Below, one piece after another: positions 1 through 8,990 of a DNA stretch of 64,000 bases; position 1 is the stretch's first letter, and every line of letters starts with the position of its first letter. This stretch comes from an uncultured Lachnospiraceae bacterium (GTDB lineage: Bacteria > Bacillota > Clostridia > Lachnospirales > Lachnospiraceae). The translations under genes were made by a program, and so were the position numbers. The stretch covers positions 62,001 to 126,000 of the forward strand of contig CAJUHP010000001.1 in assembly GCA_910586125.1 (NCBI GenBank), written 5' to 3'. The notes beneath the pieces were generated by a model. It was not told the origin of the DNA, searched no databases, and was given only the letters and a program-made list of their open reading frames with translations.

Positions 1-791
1 CGCGTCCAGTATCCTATATTGTGAGTACACTCCGCGTTTGGCCGGGCATAATTGCTGATTTCATACCGTTCATAGCCGGCCGCCTCCAGCAAGGTTTTGG
101 TCCGGTGATACATCTCCCGATCCTCCTCCTCCGACGGCAGCAGCCAGGGACGGCTGCCGTAAAGCTCCCAGAAGGGCGTTCCTTCCTCGACGATCAGACT
201 GTATGCTGAGATGTGTTCGGGTCCAAGCGCCGCCGTCTGTCTCAGCGTCTCTTCCCAGGAAAGCGCCGTCTGTCCCGGAAGGGCGGACATCAGATCCACA
301 TTGATATTGGAAAATCCAGCTTCCCTGGCCCAGTAATAATTGGATAAAAACTCCTCCCTGGTGTGGATTCTTCCAATCCTTTCCAACTCCGTGTTGTCCA
401 TAGACTGCAGACCCATGCTCAGACGGTTGATTCCGGCTCCCCGGTAACGCCGCAGTTTCTGCGCGGAAAGCGTTCCCGGATTTGCCTCCAGCGTGATTTC
501 GGCCCCTTCTTCCAGCGAAAAAGCCGCGCGGATCTCAGCCAGCAGCGCCTCGATCCATCCCGGTTCCACCAGGGACGGGGTACCGCCTCCGATAAAAACC
601 GACGTCACACGCGAACCGGCCGGTTCTTTTGCGTACTGCGGCGGCGGTTCGCTCTTCTGCCCCACCTGTCTCACCTCTTGAAACAGAGCTTCCATATATT
701 GTCTCTGCGTCTCCTTATCGGCCGGGCCGGACAGAAAATCACAGTAGCCGCATTTGCGCGCGCAAAACGGAATATGCAGATACAGTTCCAT
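1..791 (-). CDS. hemW: HemW-like radical SAM protein (3' end cut by window edge)
   Basis: About 263 N-terminal residues are present and the 3' end lies outside the window. The start ATG sits 8 bp after the lepA stop, so the two genes form one operon, as is common in Firmicutes. The protein begins MELYLHIPFC and carries the radical SAM cluster motif CARKCGYC, followed by FIGGGTPS and by the INRLSMGLQS and PGQT segments typical of HemW. The family (formerly annotated as oxygen-independent coproporphyrinogen III oxidase) binds a [4Fe-4S] cluster and SAM and is thought to be a heme chaperone rather than a true HemN. The assignment is by family resemblance; function in this organism is inferred. 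Confidence 0.9.
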   Translation of the reverse strand, partial: MELYLHIPFCARKCGYCDFLSGPADKETQRQYMEALFQEVRQVGQKSEPPPQYAKEPAGSRVTSVFIGGGTPSLVEPGWIEALLAEIRAAFSLEEGAEITLEANPGTLSAQKLRRYRGAGINRLSMGLQSMDNTELERIGRIHTREEFLSNYYWAREAGFSNINVDLMSALPGQTALSWEETLRQTAALGPEHISAYSLIVEEGTPFWELYGSRPWLLPSEEEDREMYHRTKTLLEAAGYERYEISNYARPNAECTHNIGYWT

Positions 792-799
792 CTCTTCGC

Positions 800-2611
800 C
801 TAATTATCGTCCAGCTTTAACACGCTCATAAAGGCTTTCTGCGGAATCTCCACACTGCCGATCTGACGCATCCGCTTCTTGCCCTCCTTCTGCTTCTCCA
901 GCAGCTTTTTCTTTCGCGTGATATCGCCGCCGTAGCACTTGGCCAGCACATCCTTGCGCATGGCCTTGACCGTCTCTCTGGCAATGATCTTGCTGCCGAT
1001 GGCCGCCTGGATCGGAACCTCAAACAGATGGCGGGGGATCTCTTCCTTCAGCTTTTCGCACATGCGGCGGCCCCGCTCGTAGGCCGTGGCTTCGTGGACG
1101 ATGAAGGACAGCGCGTCCACCTCCTCTTTATTGATCAAAATATCCAGCTTCACCAGCTTGGACGTTTCATACCCCTTGATCTCATAGTCAAAAGAAGCGT
1201 AACCGCGGGAGCGGGATTTGAGCGCGTCGAAAAAGTCATAGATAATCTCGTTTAACGGCAGCTCATAGCGCAGCAGCGCGCGGGTCTCTTCCATGTATTC
1301 CATCCCCAGATAAGTCCCGCGCCGCTCCTGGCACAGATCCATGATGGCTCCGATAAATTCCGTCGTTACCATGATCTCGGCGGACACCATCGGTTCTTCC
1401 ATAAACTCGATTTCAGCCGGGTCCGGCAGATTGGTGGGATTGGTCAGGTCTATGACTTCCCCGTTGGTCTTATGAACTTTATAGATAACGGAGGGGGCCG
1501 TCGTCACCAGATCCAGGTTGTACTCTCTCTCCAGTCTCTCCTGAATGATTTCCAGATGCAGAAGCCCCAAAAAACCGCAGCGGAACCCAAATCCCAGCGC
1601 CACGGAGGTTTCCGGCTCAAAACTCAGAGAGGCGTCATTTAACTGCAGCTTCTCCAATGCGTCCCTCAGATCGTTGTACCGGGCGCCGTCGGCCGGATAC
1701 AGTCCGCAGTATACCATGGAAGTGACTTTTTTATACCCCGGCAGCGCTTTTTCGCAGGGCTTGTCCGCTGTGGTGATCGTATCTCCGACGCGGGTATCCC
1801 GGACGTTTTTAATGCTGGCTGTCAGATACCCCACCATGCCGGCCGACAGCTCGCCGCAGGGGATAAACTGGCCGGCGCCGAAATAGCCGACCTCCACCAC
1901 GTCGAACTCCGCTCCGGTCGCCATCATGCGAATCCGCATCCCCTTGCGAAGCGTGCCCTCCTTGACGCGGAAAAAGACGATCACGCCCTTATAAGAATCA
2001 TAGATGGAATCAAAAATCAGCGCCTGCAGCGGAGCCTGCAAATCGCCGGACGGCGCCGGCAGCTTCTGCACAATGGCTTCCAGCACATCCTCGCAGTTTA
2101 ATCCGGTCTTCGCGGAAATCTGCGGAGCATCCTGCGCCTCCAGGCCGATCACATCCTCAATCTCCTCGATAACCCGCGCCGGCTCGGCGCTGGGAAGATC
2201 GATCTTGTTGATCACGGGGATCACATCCAGATCATGATCGAGAGCCAGATATACATTGGCCAGCGTCTGCGCCTCGATCCCCTGAGCCGCATCCACCACC
2301 AGCACAGCGCCGTCGCAGGCCGCCAGCGAGCGCGACACCTCATAATTGAAATCTACATGACCGGGCGTATCAATCAGATTAAAGATATATTCCTGGCCGT
2401 CTCTGGCCTTATAGATGGTGCGGACCGCCTGGGATTTGATCGTGATGCCGCGCTCCCGCTCCAGTTCCATATTGTCAAGCACCTGGGCTTGCATCTCCCG
2501 GCTGGTCAAAAGTCCGGTCATCTCGATGATCCGGTCTGCCAGCGTGGATTTGCCGTGATCAATGTGTGCTATGATACAAAAATTACGAATTTTACTCTGG
2601 TCTGCCGCCAT
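800..2611 (-). CDS. lepA: Elongation factor 4 (LepA), ribosome-associated GTPase
   Basis: A 603-residue full-length LepA, close to the usual ~600. The G-domain motifs are visible: AHIDHGKST (P-loop), RERGITI (switch I), DTPGHVDF (switch II) and NKIDLP (G4). The C-terminal part contains the LepA-specific KAMRKDVLAKCYGGD stretch. LepA binds the ribosome and can back-translocate it; it is linked to translation under stress and to ribosome assembly. The start is set by an AGGAGGG ribosome binding site just upstream of ATG. It is the first gene of a lepA-hemW unit. Confidence 0.97.
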   Translation of the reverse strand: MAADQSKIRNFCIIAHIDHGKSTLADRIIEMTGLLTSREMQAQVLDNMELERERGITIKSQAVRTIYKARDGQEYIFNLIDTPGHVDFNYEVSRSLAACDGAVLVVDAAQGIEAQTLANVYLALDHDLDVIPVINKIDLPSAEPARVIEEIEDVIGLEAQDAPQISAKTGLNCEDVLEAIVQKLPAPSGDLQAPLQALIFDSIYDSYKGVIVFFRVKEGTLRKGMRIRMMATGAEFDVVEVGYFGAGQFIPCGELSAGMVGYLTASIKNVRDTRVGDTITTADKPCEKALPGYKKVTSMVYCGLYPADGARYNDLRDALEKLQLNDASLSFEPETSVALGFGFRCGFLGLLHLEIIQERLEREYNLDLVTTAPSVIYKVHKTNGEVIDLTNPTNLPDPAEIEFMEEPMVSAEIMVTTEFIGAIMDLCQERRGTYLGMEYMEETRALLRYELPLNEIIYDFFDALKSRSRGYASFDYEIKGYETSKLVKLDILINKEEVDALSFIVHEATAYERGRRMCEKLKEEIPRHLFEVPIQAAIGSKIIARETVKAMRKDVLAKCYGGDITRKKKLLEKQKEGKKRMRQIGSVEIPQKAFMSVLKLDDN

Positions 2612-2650
2612 GGGAAACCCTCCTGTCCGAAATGATTACCGCAGCTTACA

Positions 2651-2670
2651 TGCGCCCGGCAGCGGGCGCA
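2651..2670. other. Perfect 8-bp hairpin in the lepA leader
   Basis: TGCGCCCG-GCAG-CGGGCGCA forms an 8-bp GC-rich stem with a 4-base loop about 40 bases upstream of the lepA start and downstream of its predicted promoter. No T-run follows on either strand, so it is not an obvious intrinsic terminator. A 5'-UTR stabilising or regulatory role is only a guess. Confidence 0.4.
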
Positions 2671-2739
2671 CCGCTAAAGGGAAAGCATCTGCGCATGCAC
2701 GGCCAATCCAAAAAGTACCTGCGCTGCTTTCACTGTAAC

Positions 2740-2768
2740 ATCATAGCATGAGAAAGGATTCCTTACAA
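2740..2768 (-). promoter_or_regulatory. Predicted sigma-A promoter for lepA-hemW
   Basis: On the minus strand TTGTAA (-35) is followed after 17 bases by TATGAT (-10), giving a start site roughly 120 bases upstream of lepA. Prediction from consensus only. Confidence 0.5.
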
Positions 2769-2841
2769 CCGAAAAATGTTCCGGCTTGCTTTTTTGCCCA
2801 TTCTGTGCTAAAATGGGTTCATATTCCGGCGGCACAATTCT

Positions 2842-4311
2842 CTATTGTTCCCCGTTCAGTACATAATTCAGAATTCTGGCCAGAGGTTCCATGGCATTCT
2901 TCGCCTCCTGCAGCGTATTATTGTTATCTCCCACCTCGATAATCAGGGCCCGCGGCAGAACATGCAGATTATAGCGGTAGGCTTTCAGATGATTTCGTTT
3001 GCACAGCCCCGGATACATGCTGTCTCCAGCCATCTTCATCTGAAAACTGAACGCCAGATTCTCCGCCAGATTTTCATTGACAAGATAGTCGATGGGGCCG
3101 TTCAGATTCTGCGATGTTCCATTGAAAAACATCAGATTGGCCGTCTCCTTGCCGTCGATTTCCACGGAATATTTATTGGCTCCCCCCGCGTCGCGGTGCA
3201 GATCAATAAATACCTCGATCGTCGGATGATCCGCCAGGATCTGCTCCACATTGCGCAGCGCCTGGGAGTATGCCTCGTTGTAGGGGTATACCGTCGTGTC
3301 ATGAATGACCTCGATCCCATAGTTTGTCTCCAGAAGCTCCTCCAGATAATCTCCCACCCCCACGATCAGCGTGGACGGATCGTCCGGGTTGGAATCGGCA
3401 AAATATTCCGTGGCGTGCGTATGATGGATCAGTACCTTCGGACCGCCGCTGTCCGGCTCCTGCAGACTCATGTCCTGTCCCAACATGGCCGAGACTTCCA
3501 GCAGTTCATCGTCCACCGCCGTCGTCTTATTGAGCGCATAGAGATTTTTCATCAAAAAATCCCGATCCTGCAGTTGTTCCATCGCATAGGGCAGGGGCAG
3601 CTTCTGCACACTGGGCTCCTCCGGATTTTCCGGGGCTTCCAAAACCGCCGAATCGCCGGCGGATTCCAGCTCAGCCTGCCTTCTCGCCTCCTCCCTGAGA
3701 GCTGCGTTTTCCCTCTCAATCTCCGCCAGCAGATCCGCGTCCCAATCTGTCCAGACGGCCTCCTCCCCATCGCTGTCCTCCGGAAAGCCGTTTGTTATCC
3801 CGGCGCCTTCTGCGGGAACCCCCTCTGCCTCCCCGGCGCCATCCGTGAGAGAATTGTTTTCCTGTGCGCTGCCGGCAGATTGGTTTGTCTCCTCAAGATC
3901 ATCCAAGCCCTCTCCCTGCCCTTTCCCCTCAGAAAATGCCCCCTGCTCCGCCAGCAGAAGCTGCTGCAGTTCTTCCATCAGCACATCCGCATCGGCCACC
4001 ACGTCAGCCTGGCTGGACGATACGGCGCTCTTTTCTTCCTCCTGACCGGCGGGCCGCGTTTCCTTTTCTTCCCCCTGTGAAAGAGACGGCATTTCCTCCT
4101 CCTCTTCCTCCAACATGTATCCGATCAGAGGCGAAACCGCGCACACCGCGCCCAGAAAAAGCTTTCTCTCAGCGGCTGACAAAAGGTTTTGCCCTGCCTG
4201 TCTCAACATACCGTCCGACACGGCATGAAGCATGACTGCCGCCAGAAGAAAAAACACCAGTATGGCAGCCGCCGTTCTCTGCCGCTTTTCGTTTGATCCG
4301 TGTCTTCTCAC
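2842..4311 (-). CDS. spoIIP: Stage II sporulation protein P (SpoIIP), peptidoglycan hydrolase
   Basis: A 489-residue protein with a GTG start preceded by GGAGGGG. An N-terminal membrane segment (about residues 15-33) is followed by a long, strongly acidic, low-complexity linker up to about residue 245. The C-terminal third is the SpoIIP domain: VLIHHTHATEYF with the first catalytic-type histidines, VFIDLHRDAGG, a GDSMYPGL-containing stretch, and LIIEVGDNNNT near the end. SpoIIP is an amidase/endopeptidase of the engulfment machinery (SpoIID-SpoIIM-SpoIIP) in the septal membrane. Its presence indicates an endospore former. The linker is much longer and more acidic than in typical SpoIIP. Confidence 0.88.
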   Translation of the reverse strand: MRRHGSNEKRQRTAAAILVFFLLAAVMLHAVSDGMLRQAGQNLLSAAERKLFLGAVCAVSPLIGYMLEEEEEEMPSLSQGEEKETRPAGQEEEKSAVSSSQADVVADADVLMEELQQLLLAEQGAFSEGKGQGEGLDDLEETNQSAGSAQENNSLTDGAGEAEGVPAEGAGITNGFPEDSDGEEAVWTDWDADLLAEIERENAALREEARRQAELESAGDSAVLEAPENPEEPSVQKLPLPYAMEQLQDRDFLMKNLYALNKTTAVDDELLEVSAMLGQDMSLQEPDSGGPKVLIHHTHATEYFADSNPDDPSTLIVGVGDYLEELLETNYGIEVIHDTTVYPYNEAYSQALRNVEQILADHPTIEVFIDLHRDAGGANKYSVEIDGKETANLMFFNGTSQNLNGPIDYLVNENLAENLAFSFQMKMAGDSMYPGLCKRNHLKAYRYNLHVLPRALIIEVGDNNNTLQEAKNAMEPLARILNYVLNGEQ

Positions 4312-4398
4312 TGTTTCCCCTCCGTCCCGCCGTACTCCTACACTATATGAATTCCCATGTCCGCTTTATTCCTCTGTACTTGAAACGAAAGGCTTCCT

Positions 4399-6735
4399 AT
4401 GAAACGTCCTCTGCTCGTTCTTTTCTTTTTGACTGCTCTGGGGATCTGGCTTTTGTATCCCCGCAGGTACTCGCCCGATCCTATATTTCCTCAGGGACAG
4501 TATTATCAAGTGACCGCCGACGGCGATGCCAGCGAAATCTCCCGAAGGGAGGGTGCGCTCTCCCTGGTTCTTACAAACTGCACTCTTTTCTATGAAGGAC
4601 AGCGTTTTTCCTGCAGCCGTCTGCTTGTTTCTCTTCCGGATGACTGTCACAGCCTTTCTGTGATCCAGTGCGGCAACCGCCTACGCATTGCCGGTTCCCT
4701 GTCCTCTTTTCAACCGGCCCGCAATCCGGGAAACTTTGACGCTCACTCCTACTATAAAGCCCGCCGTATTTCTTATCGAATCTATGCCAAATCCGCTGTT
4801 ATGCTGGATACTCACACCGATGTTTTTGCAGACGGCATCCGCAGGCTTTCCTGGCTTCTCAGTTCGCAGTTGGAACAAATCGGGGCTTCCCCTGCCTTTT
4901 CTTCCATTATGAAAGCCCTGCTTTTAGGTGACAGGAGCGCCTTGGACGAAGATGTGGCAAACCGGTATGAGACCGGCGGAATTCTTCACATCCTTTCTGT
5001 CAGTGGTCTTCACGTCAGCCTTTTGGGCGGCGCTGTTCTGACCCTTGGACGCCGCTTGCATCTGCCGCCCCGCCTGTGCCGTCTGGCTGCCGCCGGGCTG
5101 ATTTTCCTCTACTGGCAGCTATGCGGGGCCGGACTGTCCTCCGGCCGGGCCGCCGTCATGTTCGCCTGCCTGTGTCTGGCCCCCCTGGCCGGCCGGACCT
5201 ACGATTCTCTGTCCGCTCTGTCTTTGGCCGGTCTGTTCTTTCTCTTTGACTCCCCGCTCCGGCTCTTTCAGTCCGGTTTTCAGTTATCATTCACCGCGGT
5301 ATTCGGCATTCAGCTTGTCGCTCCCGCGCTGGCGCCAGTCATTTCTTCCGGACCAAAAAACACATTGGAGCCGACCGCCCAAAGCCTGACTGTCCAGAAG
5401 AGAAAACGATTTCTGCAGCGCCTTCTCGCGGCGCTCGTCTTTCATCTGAGCCTGCAGCTCACCCTGCTGCCGGTAACGCTGTACCATTTTTACCGCTATC
5501 CTCTGTATGGCATCCTGCTCAACCTGATTGTACTGCCGCTCACGGCTCCTCTGTTCCTCTGCGGTGCGCTAAGTCTTCTGCTTTCCTTTCTGTGGATGCC
5601 TCTCTCCATCGCGCCGGCCTTTTTCTGCCGTCTGATACTCTGGTTCTATGACACTGTCTGCACTCTGGCCGCCGCCTGGCCCGGCGCTTCCTGCATTCTG
5701 GGACGGCCAAGTACGCGGCGGATTTTTCTCTACTATCTTCTGCTGGCCGTGTTCTGTCTGGCCGCCTCACACAAAAAAGAACCGGTCTCCGCCGATTCTC
5801 TTCAAAACCAGAAGAAGCGCCGCAGTCCCGCGCTCCTGCTGCCCTATTTTTTCGTCCGCTTTCCCGCTCTCTTTTCCTCCCTTCTCCTCGTCCCTCTTCT
5901 TCTCTGCCGCCTGCCCGGACAAACTTTGACTGTGACCTTTCTCGATACCGGACAGGGGGACTGCGCTTTTTTACAGACGCCGCAAGGTACTTCCCTTCTC
6001 ATCGACGGCGGCAGCAGCGATCTGAGCGATGCCGCCTCCAGCCGTCTCGCCCCTTTTCTGGAAGCTCAGGGCATAGACTTGATTGACTATGTCTTTATCT
6101 CCCACACAGACGCCGATCATGTCAACGCCGTCACAGCCTGGCTGGAAAGCGGCGGGAGTATCGGAACGCTCATTCTGCCGCGGTTATCCGGATCTCTGGC
6201 CGAAGAAGCTTCCTATCAGGAGTTTCAGAGCACAGCCCGGCGTTTTCAAATTCCTCTTCTCTTCTTTCATCTGGGACAGACCTGGCGGCAGGGAGACCTC
6301 TCCCTTTTGTGCCTGGCTCCCGCCGGCCAGGAAGAGGCAGACGGCCGTTACTCCTCCTTAAACGCCGCCTCCTTGGTCCTCCTGGCCGAATACCAGGGAA
6401 TCCGTCTGCTCTTTACCGGAGACTGTGAAAAGGACGGGGAGGAGCTTCTGCTAAAAACGCTGAAAGAACAGAATCTTACCTGCCACATCTTAAAAGCCGG
6501 ACATCACGGGTCCAACGCCGCCACGGGAAGCAGTCTGCTGGCCTGGCTCTCCCCCGACGCGGTTATCGTCTCCTGCGGGATCCAAAACCGCTACCGCCAC
6601 CCACACCCCGACATGCTGGAGCGCGTAAAAAAGCAGGGCGTTCCCTGCTATGTGACGGCACAGTGCGGCGCTGTCATCGTTACGGTGCAGAACGGGAGGG
6701 CATCCCTGCGTACGATGCTTCCGGCTGCACCCTGA
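4399..6735 (+). CDS. comEC: ComEC/Rec2 family competence protein (DNA uptake channel)
   Basis: A 778-residue membrane protein. It has an N-terminal hydrophobic segment and DUF4131-like region, a multi-helix competence domain containing LHILSVSGLHVSLLG (about residues 194-208), and a C-terminal metallo-beta-lactamase-like domain starting with VTFLDTGQGDCAFLQT and carrying the metal motif SHTDADHVNA and later ILKAGHHGSN. ComEC forms the inner-membrane channel for single-stranded DNA, and the lactamase-like domain is thought to degrade the second strand. It is transcribed divergently from spoIIP. No other competence genes are in the window. The start follows an AAAGG site. Confidence 0.93.
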   Translation: MKRPLLVLFFLTALGIWLLYPRRYSPDPIFPQGQYYQVTADGDASEISRREGALSLVLTNCTLFYEGQRFSCSRLLVSLPDDCHSLSVIQCGNRLRIAGSLSSFQPARNPGNFDAHSYYKARRISYRIYAKSAVMLDTHTDVFADGIRRLSWLLSSQLEQIGASPAFSSIMKALLLGDRSALDEDVANRYETGGILHILSVSGLHVSLLGGAVLTLGRRLHLPPRLCRLAAAGLIFLYWQLCGAGLSSGRAAVMFACLCLAPLAGRTYDSLSALSLAGLFFLFDSPLRLFQSGFQLSFTAVFGIQLVAPALAPVISSGPKNTLEPTAQSLTVQKRKRFLQRLLAALVFHLSLQLTLLPVTLYHFYRYPLYGILLNLIVLPLTAPLFLCGALSLLLSFLWMPLSIAPAFFCRLILWFYDTVCTLAAAWPGASCILGRPSTRRIFLYYLLLAVFCLAASHKKEPVSADSLQNQKKRRSPALLLPYFFVRFPALFSSLLLVPLLLCRLPGQTLTVTFLDTGQGDCAFLQTPQGTSLLIDGGSSDLSDAASSRLAPFLEAQGIDLIDYVFISHTDADHVNAVTAWLESGGSIGTLILPRLSGSLAEEASYQEFQSTARRFQIPLLFFHLGQTWRQGDLSLLCLAPAGQEEADGRYSSLNAASLVLLAEYQGIRLLFTGDCEKDGEELLLKTLKEQNLTCHILKAGHHGSNAATGSSLLAWLSPDAVIVSCGIQNRYRHPHPDMLERVKKQGVPCYVTAQCGAVIVTVQNGRASLRTMLPAAP

Positions 6736-6744
6736 AACCATACA

Positions 6745-6763
6745 AAAAGGATTTCCTCCTTTT
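6745..6763 (+). terminator. Weak hairpin terminator after comEC
   Basis: AAAAGGA and TCCTTTT form a 7-bp stem around a 5-base loop a few bases after the comEC stop; the 3' arm itself supplies the T-run. Confidence 0.5.
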
Positions 6764-6814
6764 ATGTCAGCCATTTATGTTTCCCACATTTTTACATAAA
6801 AATGTAATTTTCTC

Positions 6815-6843
6815 TTGTTATCTGGTTTTGAATACTATATAAT
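6815..6843 (+). promoter_or_regulatory. Predicted sigma-A promoter for the DUF1836 gene
   Basis: TTGTTA and a consensus TATAAT are separated by exactly 17 bases. The predicted start site lies just before the GAGGTG ribosome binding site, giving a very short leader. Confidence 0.65.
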
Positions 6844-6862
6844 AAGGTGAAGAGGTGATGAC

Positions 6863-7510
6863 ATGAAGAATAATGAAGAGTTGTTCCGCAATCTGACTGC
6901 CCGGCTGTCCGATCTGGACTACATTCATCCGGAAGACATTCCGGGAATCGACCTGTATATGGATCAGGTCACTACATTTATGGAGCAGCACCTGGAACAT
7001 TCCAAACGCTATCCGCAAGACAAGGTGCTGACCAAGACCATGATTAACAACTATGCCAAGAATAACCTGCTTCCCCCGCCGGAGAAGAAAAAATACTCCC
7101 GCGAGCATATGCTGACTCTGATTTTTATTTACTATTATAAAAATCTGCTGTCCATCGGTGATATCCAGACGCTGTTAAAGCCCATCACGGACCGCTATTT
7201 TCGGGCGCCGTCCGGCCTCTGCCTGACTGACATCTATGAAGAGCTCTTTTCTCTGGAGCGCAGCCAGCTAAACTGTCTGGAGGAAGAAGCCCGCCGGGCC
7301 TATGAGACAGCCTCCCAGACCTTTTCGCAGGCCGCCGAGGACGAGCGGGAACTGCTGCAGCGTTTTGCTTTTATCTGCCTGCTGGGATTTGACGTCTATA
7401 TGAAGAAGCATATCATTGAACTGCTGATCGATGATATTGCCTCCGAAGAAAAAGAAACCAAAAACAACCGGCCGAAAAAAACGCCCAAAAAGAACCGGGA
7501 CGAGGAATGA
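6863..7510 (+). CDS. DUF1836 domain protein (putative regulator)
   Basis: A 215-residue protein of the DUF1836 family, recognised by the region PEDIPGIDLYMDQV, the segment VLTKTMINNYAKNNLLPPP and the following YSREHMLTLIFIYYYKN. In this family the central part resembles a MerR-like helix-turn-helix, so DNA binding is plausible but unproven. The last ~25 residues are rich in Lys, Asn and Pro and probably disordered. It has its own promoter with a very short leader and a bidirectional terminator behind it. Confidence 0.8.
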   Translation: MKNNEELFRNLTARLSDLDYIHPEDIPGIDLYMDQVTTFMEQHLEHSKRYPQDKVLTKTMINNYAKNNLLPPPEKKKYSREHMLTLIFIYYYKNLLSIGDIQTLLKPITDRYFRAPSGLCLTDIYEELFSLERSQLNCLEEEARRAYETASQTFSQAAEDERELLQRFAFICLLGFDVYMKKHIIELLIDDIASEEKETKNNRPKKTPKKNRDEE

Positions 7511-7543
7511 TTCGGTCTTGCACAAACCACGTACGCACAGAGA

Positions 7544-7589
7544 CAAAAAAGAGGGAAGCTGCCGCTACTGACCGCTTCCCTTCTCTTTC
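7544..7589. terminator. Bidirectional intrinsic terminator
   Basis: GGGAAGC and GCTTCCC form a 7-bp stem with an A-rich 5' flank and a T-rich 3' flank, so it can stop both the DUF1836 gene and the convergent yerC-like gene. Confidence 0.7.
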
Positions 7590-7602
7590 GCAGAAGAATT
7601 TC

Positions 7603-7893
7603 CTACTCCTGATCCAGCCGTTTAAAGATCATATCATATCCGTCATTCCCGTAATTCAGCGAACGGTTTACGCGGCTGATCGTGGCTGTCGACGCGCCCG
7701 TCTGCTCCGCAATCTCCAGGTACGTCTTTTTCTCCCGCAGCATTTTCGCCACCTCATAGCGCTGAGACAGTGAGAGCAGCTCATTCACCGTACATACATC
7801 CTCAAAAAAAGAATAGCACTCATCAACCGAGCGGAGGGCCAGCACCGCCTGAAACAAGTGATCCACCGCCTCTGTTTTGATTTTCTTATTCAT
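7603..7893 (-). CDS. YerC/YecD family TrpR-related regulator
   Basis: A 96-residue protein starting MNKKIKTEAVDHL. This start is chosen because GGGGAGG lies just upstream; an upstream ATG would add 8 residues without a better site. It contains the TrpR-like helix-turn-helix LREKKTYLEIAEQTGASTAT with the following ISRVNRSL. In the family (B. subtilis YerC) the function is not established; TrpR-type DNA binding is implied by the fold. The gene is isolated between a terminator and a PHP-domain gene read in the same direction. Confidence 0.85.
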   Translation of the reverse strand: MNKKIKTEAVDHLFQAVLALRSVDECYSFFEDVCTVNELLSLSQRYEVAKMLREKKTYLEIAEQTGASTATISRVNRSLNYGNDGYDMIFKRLDQE

Positions 7894-8054
7894 CCGTTCC
7901 TCCCCGTAGTACTTCACGCCGGCGCTTCTCTGCCGGAAACGCCGGATATCCGCTCCGCTGACATTTTATCATACTAAAGTCCGAAAGTCCAGCCTTTCTT
8001 GTATCTGCTCTTCTGTGGATATCGGTGTGCTGGCTTGATGATCGCTCCCGCACA

Positions 8055-8798
8055 CTACAGGGATGCAAACCGGTGCAGACGGCTCTTCAGTTTCTCCACA
8101 GAAGTGCTGACCACCAGTTCTTCCGGAAAACGGATTTCGGTGAGAAGCGCCTGTACATCGTCAAAACATCCTGCCCGATCGCAAAAATGCGCGTCGCTTC
8201 CCAACGTGACGGATACACCGTATTTCTCACAGAAGCCCAGCATACGTTTCATGTTCTCATACCCGTTCTCACGGGCATTTTTCGGGTCCAGCGACGAATT
8301 GTTTAACTCCAAAAGCTTGCCCGTTTCCTTCGCGCATCGGACCAACTCCTCATAGTCTACCGGAACCCTGCCGTCGTCGGGATGGCCGATGATATCCACC
8401 AGCGGATTTTCCATGGCTTTTCGGTAAGCCCTCATATTCTCCGCTTTAGTCCCCACCGTATAGCATATGGTGTGAATGCTGGCGATCGTGATATCCAACT
8501 GCTGGAAATCCTTTTCCGATAGATCCAGCGTACCGTCATAATCCATAATATTCAGTTCACAGCCCATCAAAAGCTCCACCCCGTACCGGAAACGGTCGAT
8601 AATCTTGAAATTCCGAAAATACATCGCATCGCAGCTTCCCGGCATCTTCGGACCGTGATCCGTGATCGCCAGCGCCAAAAGCCCTCTGTCTGCCGCCGCC
8701 TTTGCCATCTCCTCCACCGTATTATAGGCGTGGCCGCTGGCGATGGTGTGGGAATGCGTATCCGTTACAAATCTCGGTTGTCTCTCTCTGTCACTCAT
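8055..8798 (-). CDS. PHP-domain metal-dependent hydrolase (YcdX-like)
   Basis: A 247-residue protein starting MSDRERQPRFV; the start is set by GAGGAG 7 bases upstream. The N-terminus has DTHSHTIASGHAY (metal-binding His-x-His), then LALAITDHGPKMPG, IIGHPDDGR and LGSDAHFCDRAG near the C-terminus, which together form the PHP active site that binds three metals. Relatives of E. coli YcdX are phosphatase-like enzymes; PHP proteins also include histidinol phosphatases and polymerase proofreading domains. The substrate cannot be told from sequence. Confidence 0.85.
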   Translation of the reverse strand: MSDRERQPRFVTDTHSHTIASGHAYNTVEEMAKAAADRGLLALAITDHGPKMPGSCDAMYFRNFKIIDRFRYGVELLMGCELNIMDYDGTLDLSEKDFQQLDITIASIHTICYTVGTKAENMRAYRKAMENPLVDIIGHPDDGRVPVDYEELVRCAKETGKLLELNNSSLDPKNARENGYENMKRMLGFCEKYGVSVTLGSDAHFCDRAGCFDDVQALLTEIRFPEELVVSTSVEKLKSRLHRFASL

Positions 8799-8939
8799 GA
8801 CGCTTCTCCTCTTTGACATTCATTTTCTCTGAAATCCTGTCTGCCAGGAAATCGTTCTTCCATCCTCCGCCATTATAACAGTCTATCCGGCCCTGTGCAA
8901 GTGCCGCCGGCAGAAATAAAAGCGGGGCAGGCACTCTTT

Positions 8940-8967
8940 TTGTCACACTGTCATACCTTGCAGTATG
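8940..8967 (+). promoter_or_regulatory. Possible promoter with CATAC-N6-GTATG dyad
   Basis: A TTGTCA box is followed within promoter distance by TATGGA, and a short inverted repeat CATAC/GTATG overlaps the spacer and -10 region. It could be an operator for the downstream lipoprotein gene. Weak evidence. Confidence 0.3.
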
Positions 8968-8990
8968 GAATTTTTCATCTGGAGGACAAT

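Noticed and set aside
2845..4080. A 411-residue frame on the strand opposite spoIIP
   Set aside because: It mirrors codon structure of the real gene, has no start site, and encodes no recognisable domain.
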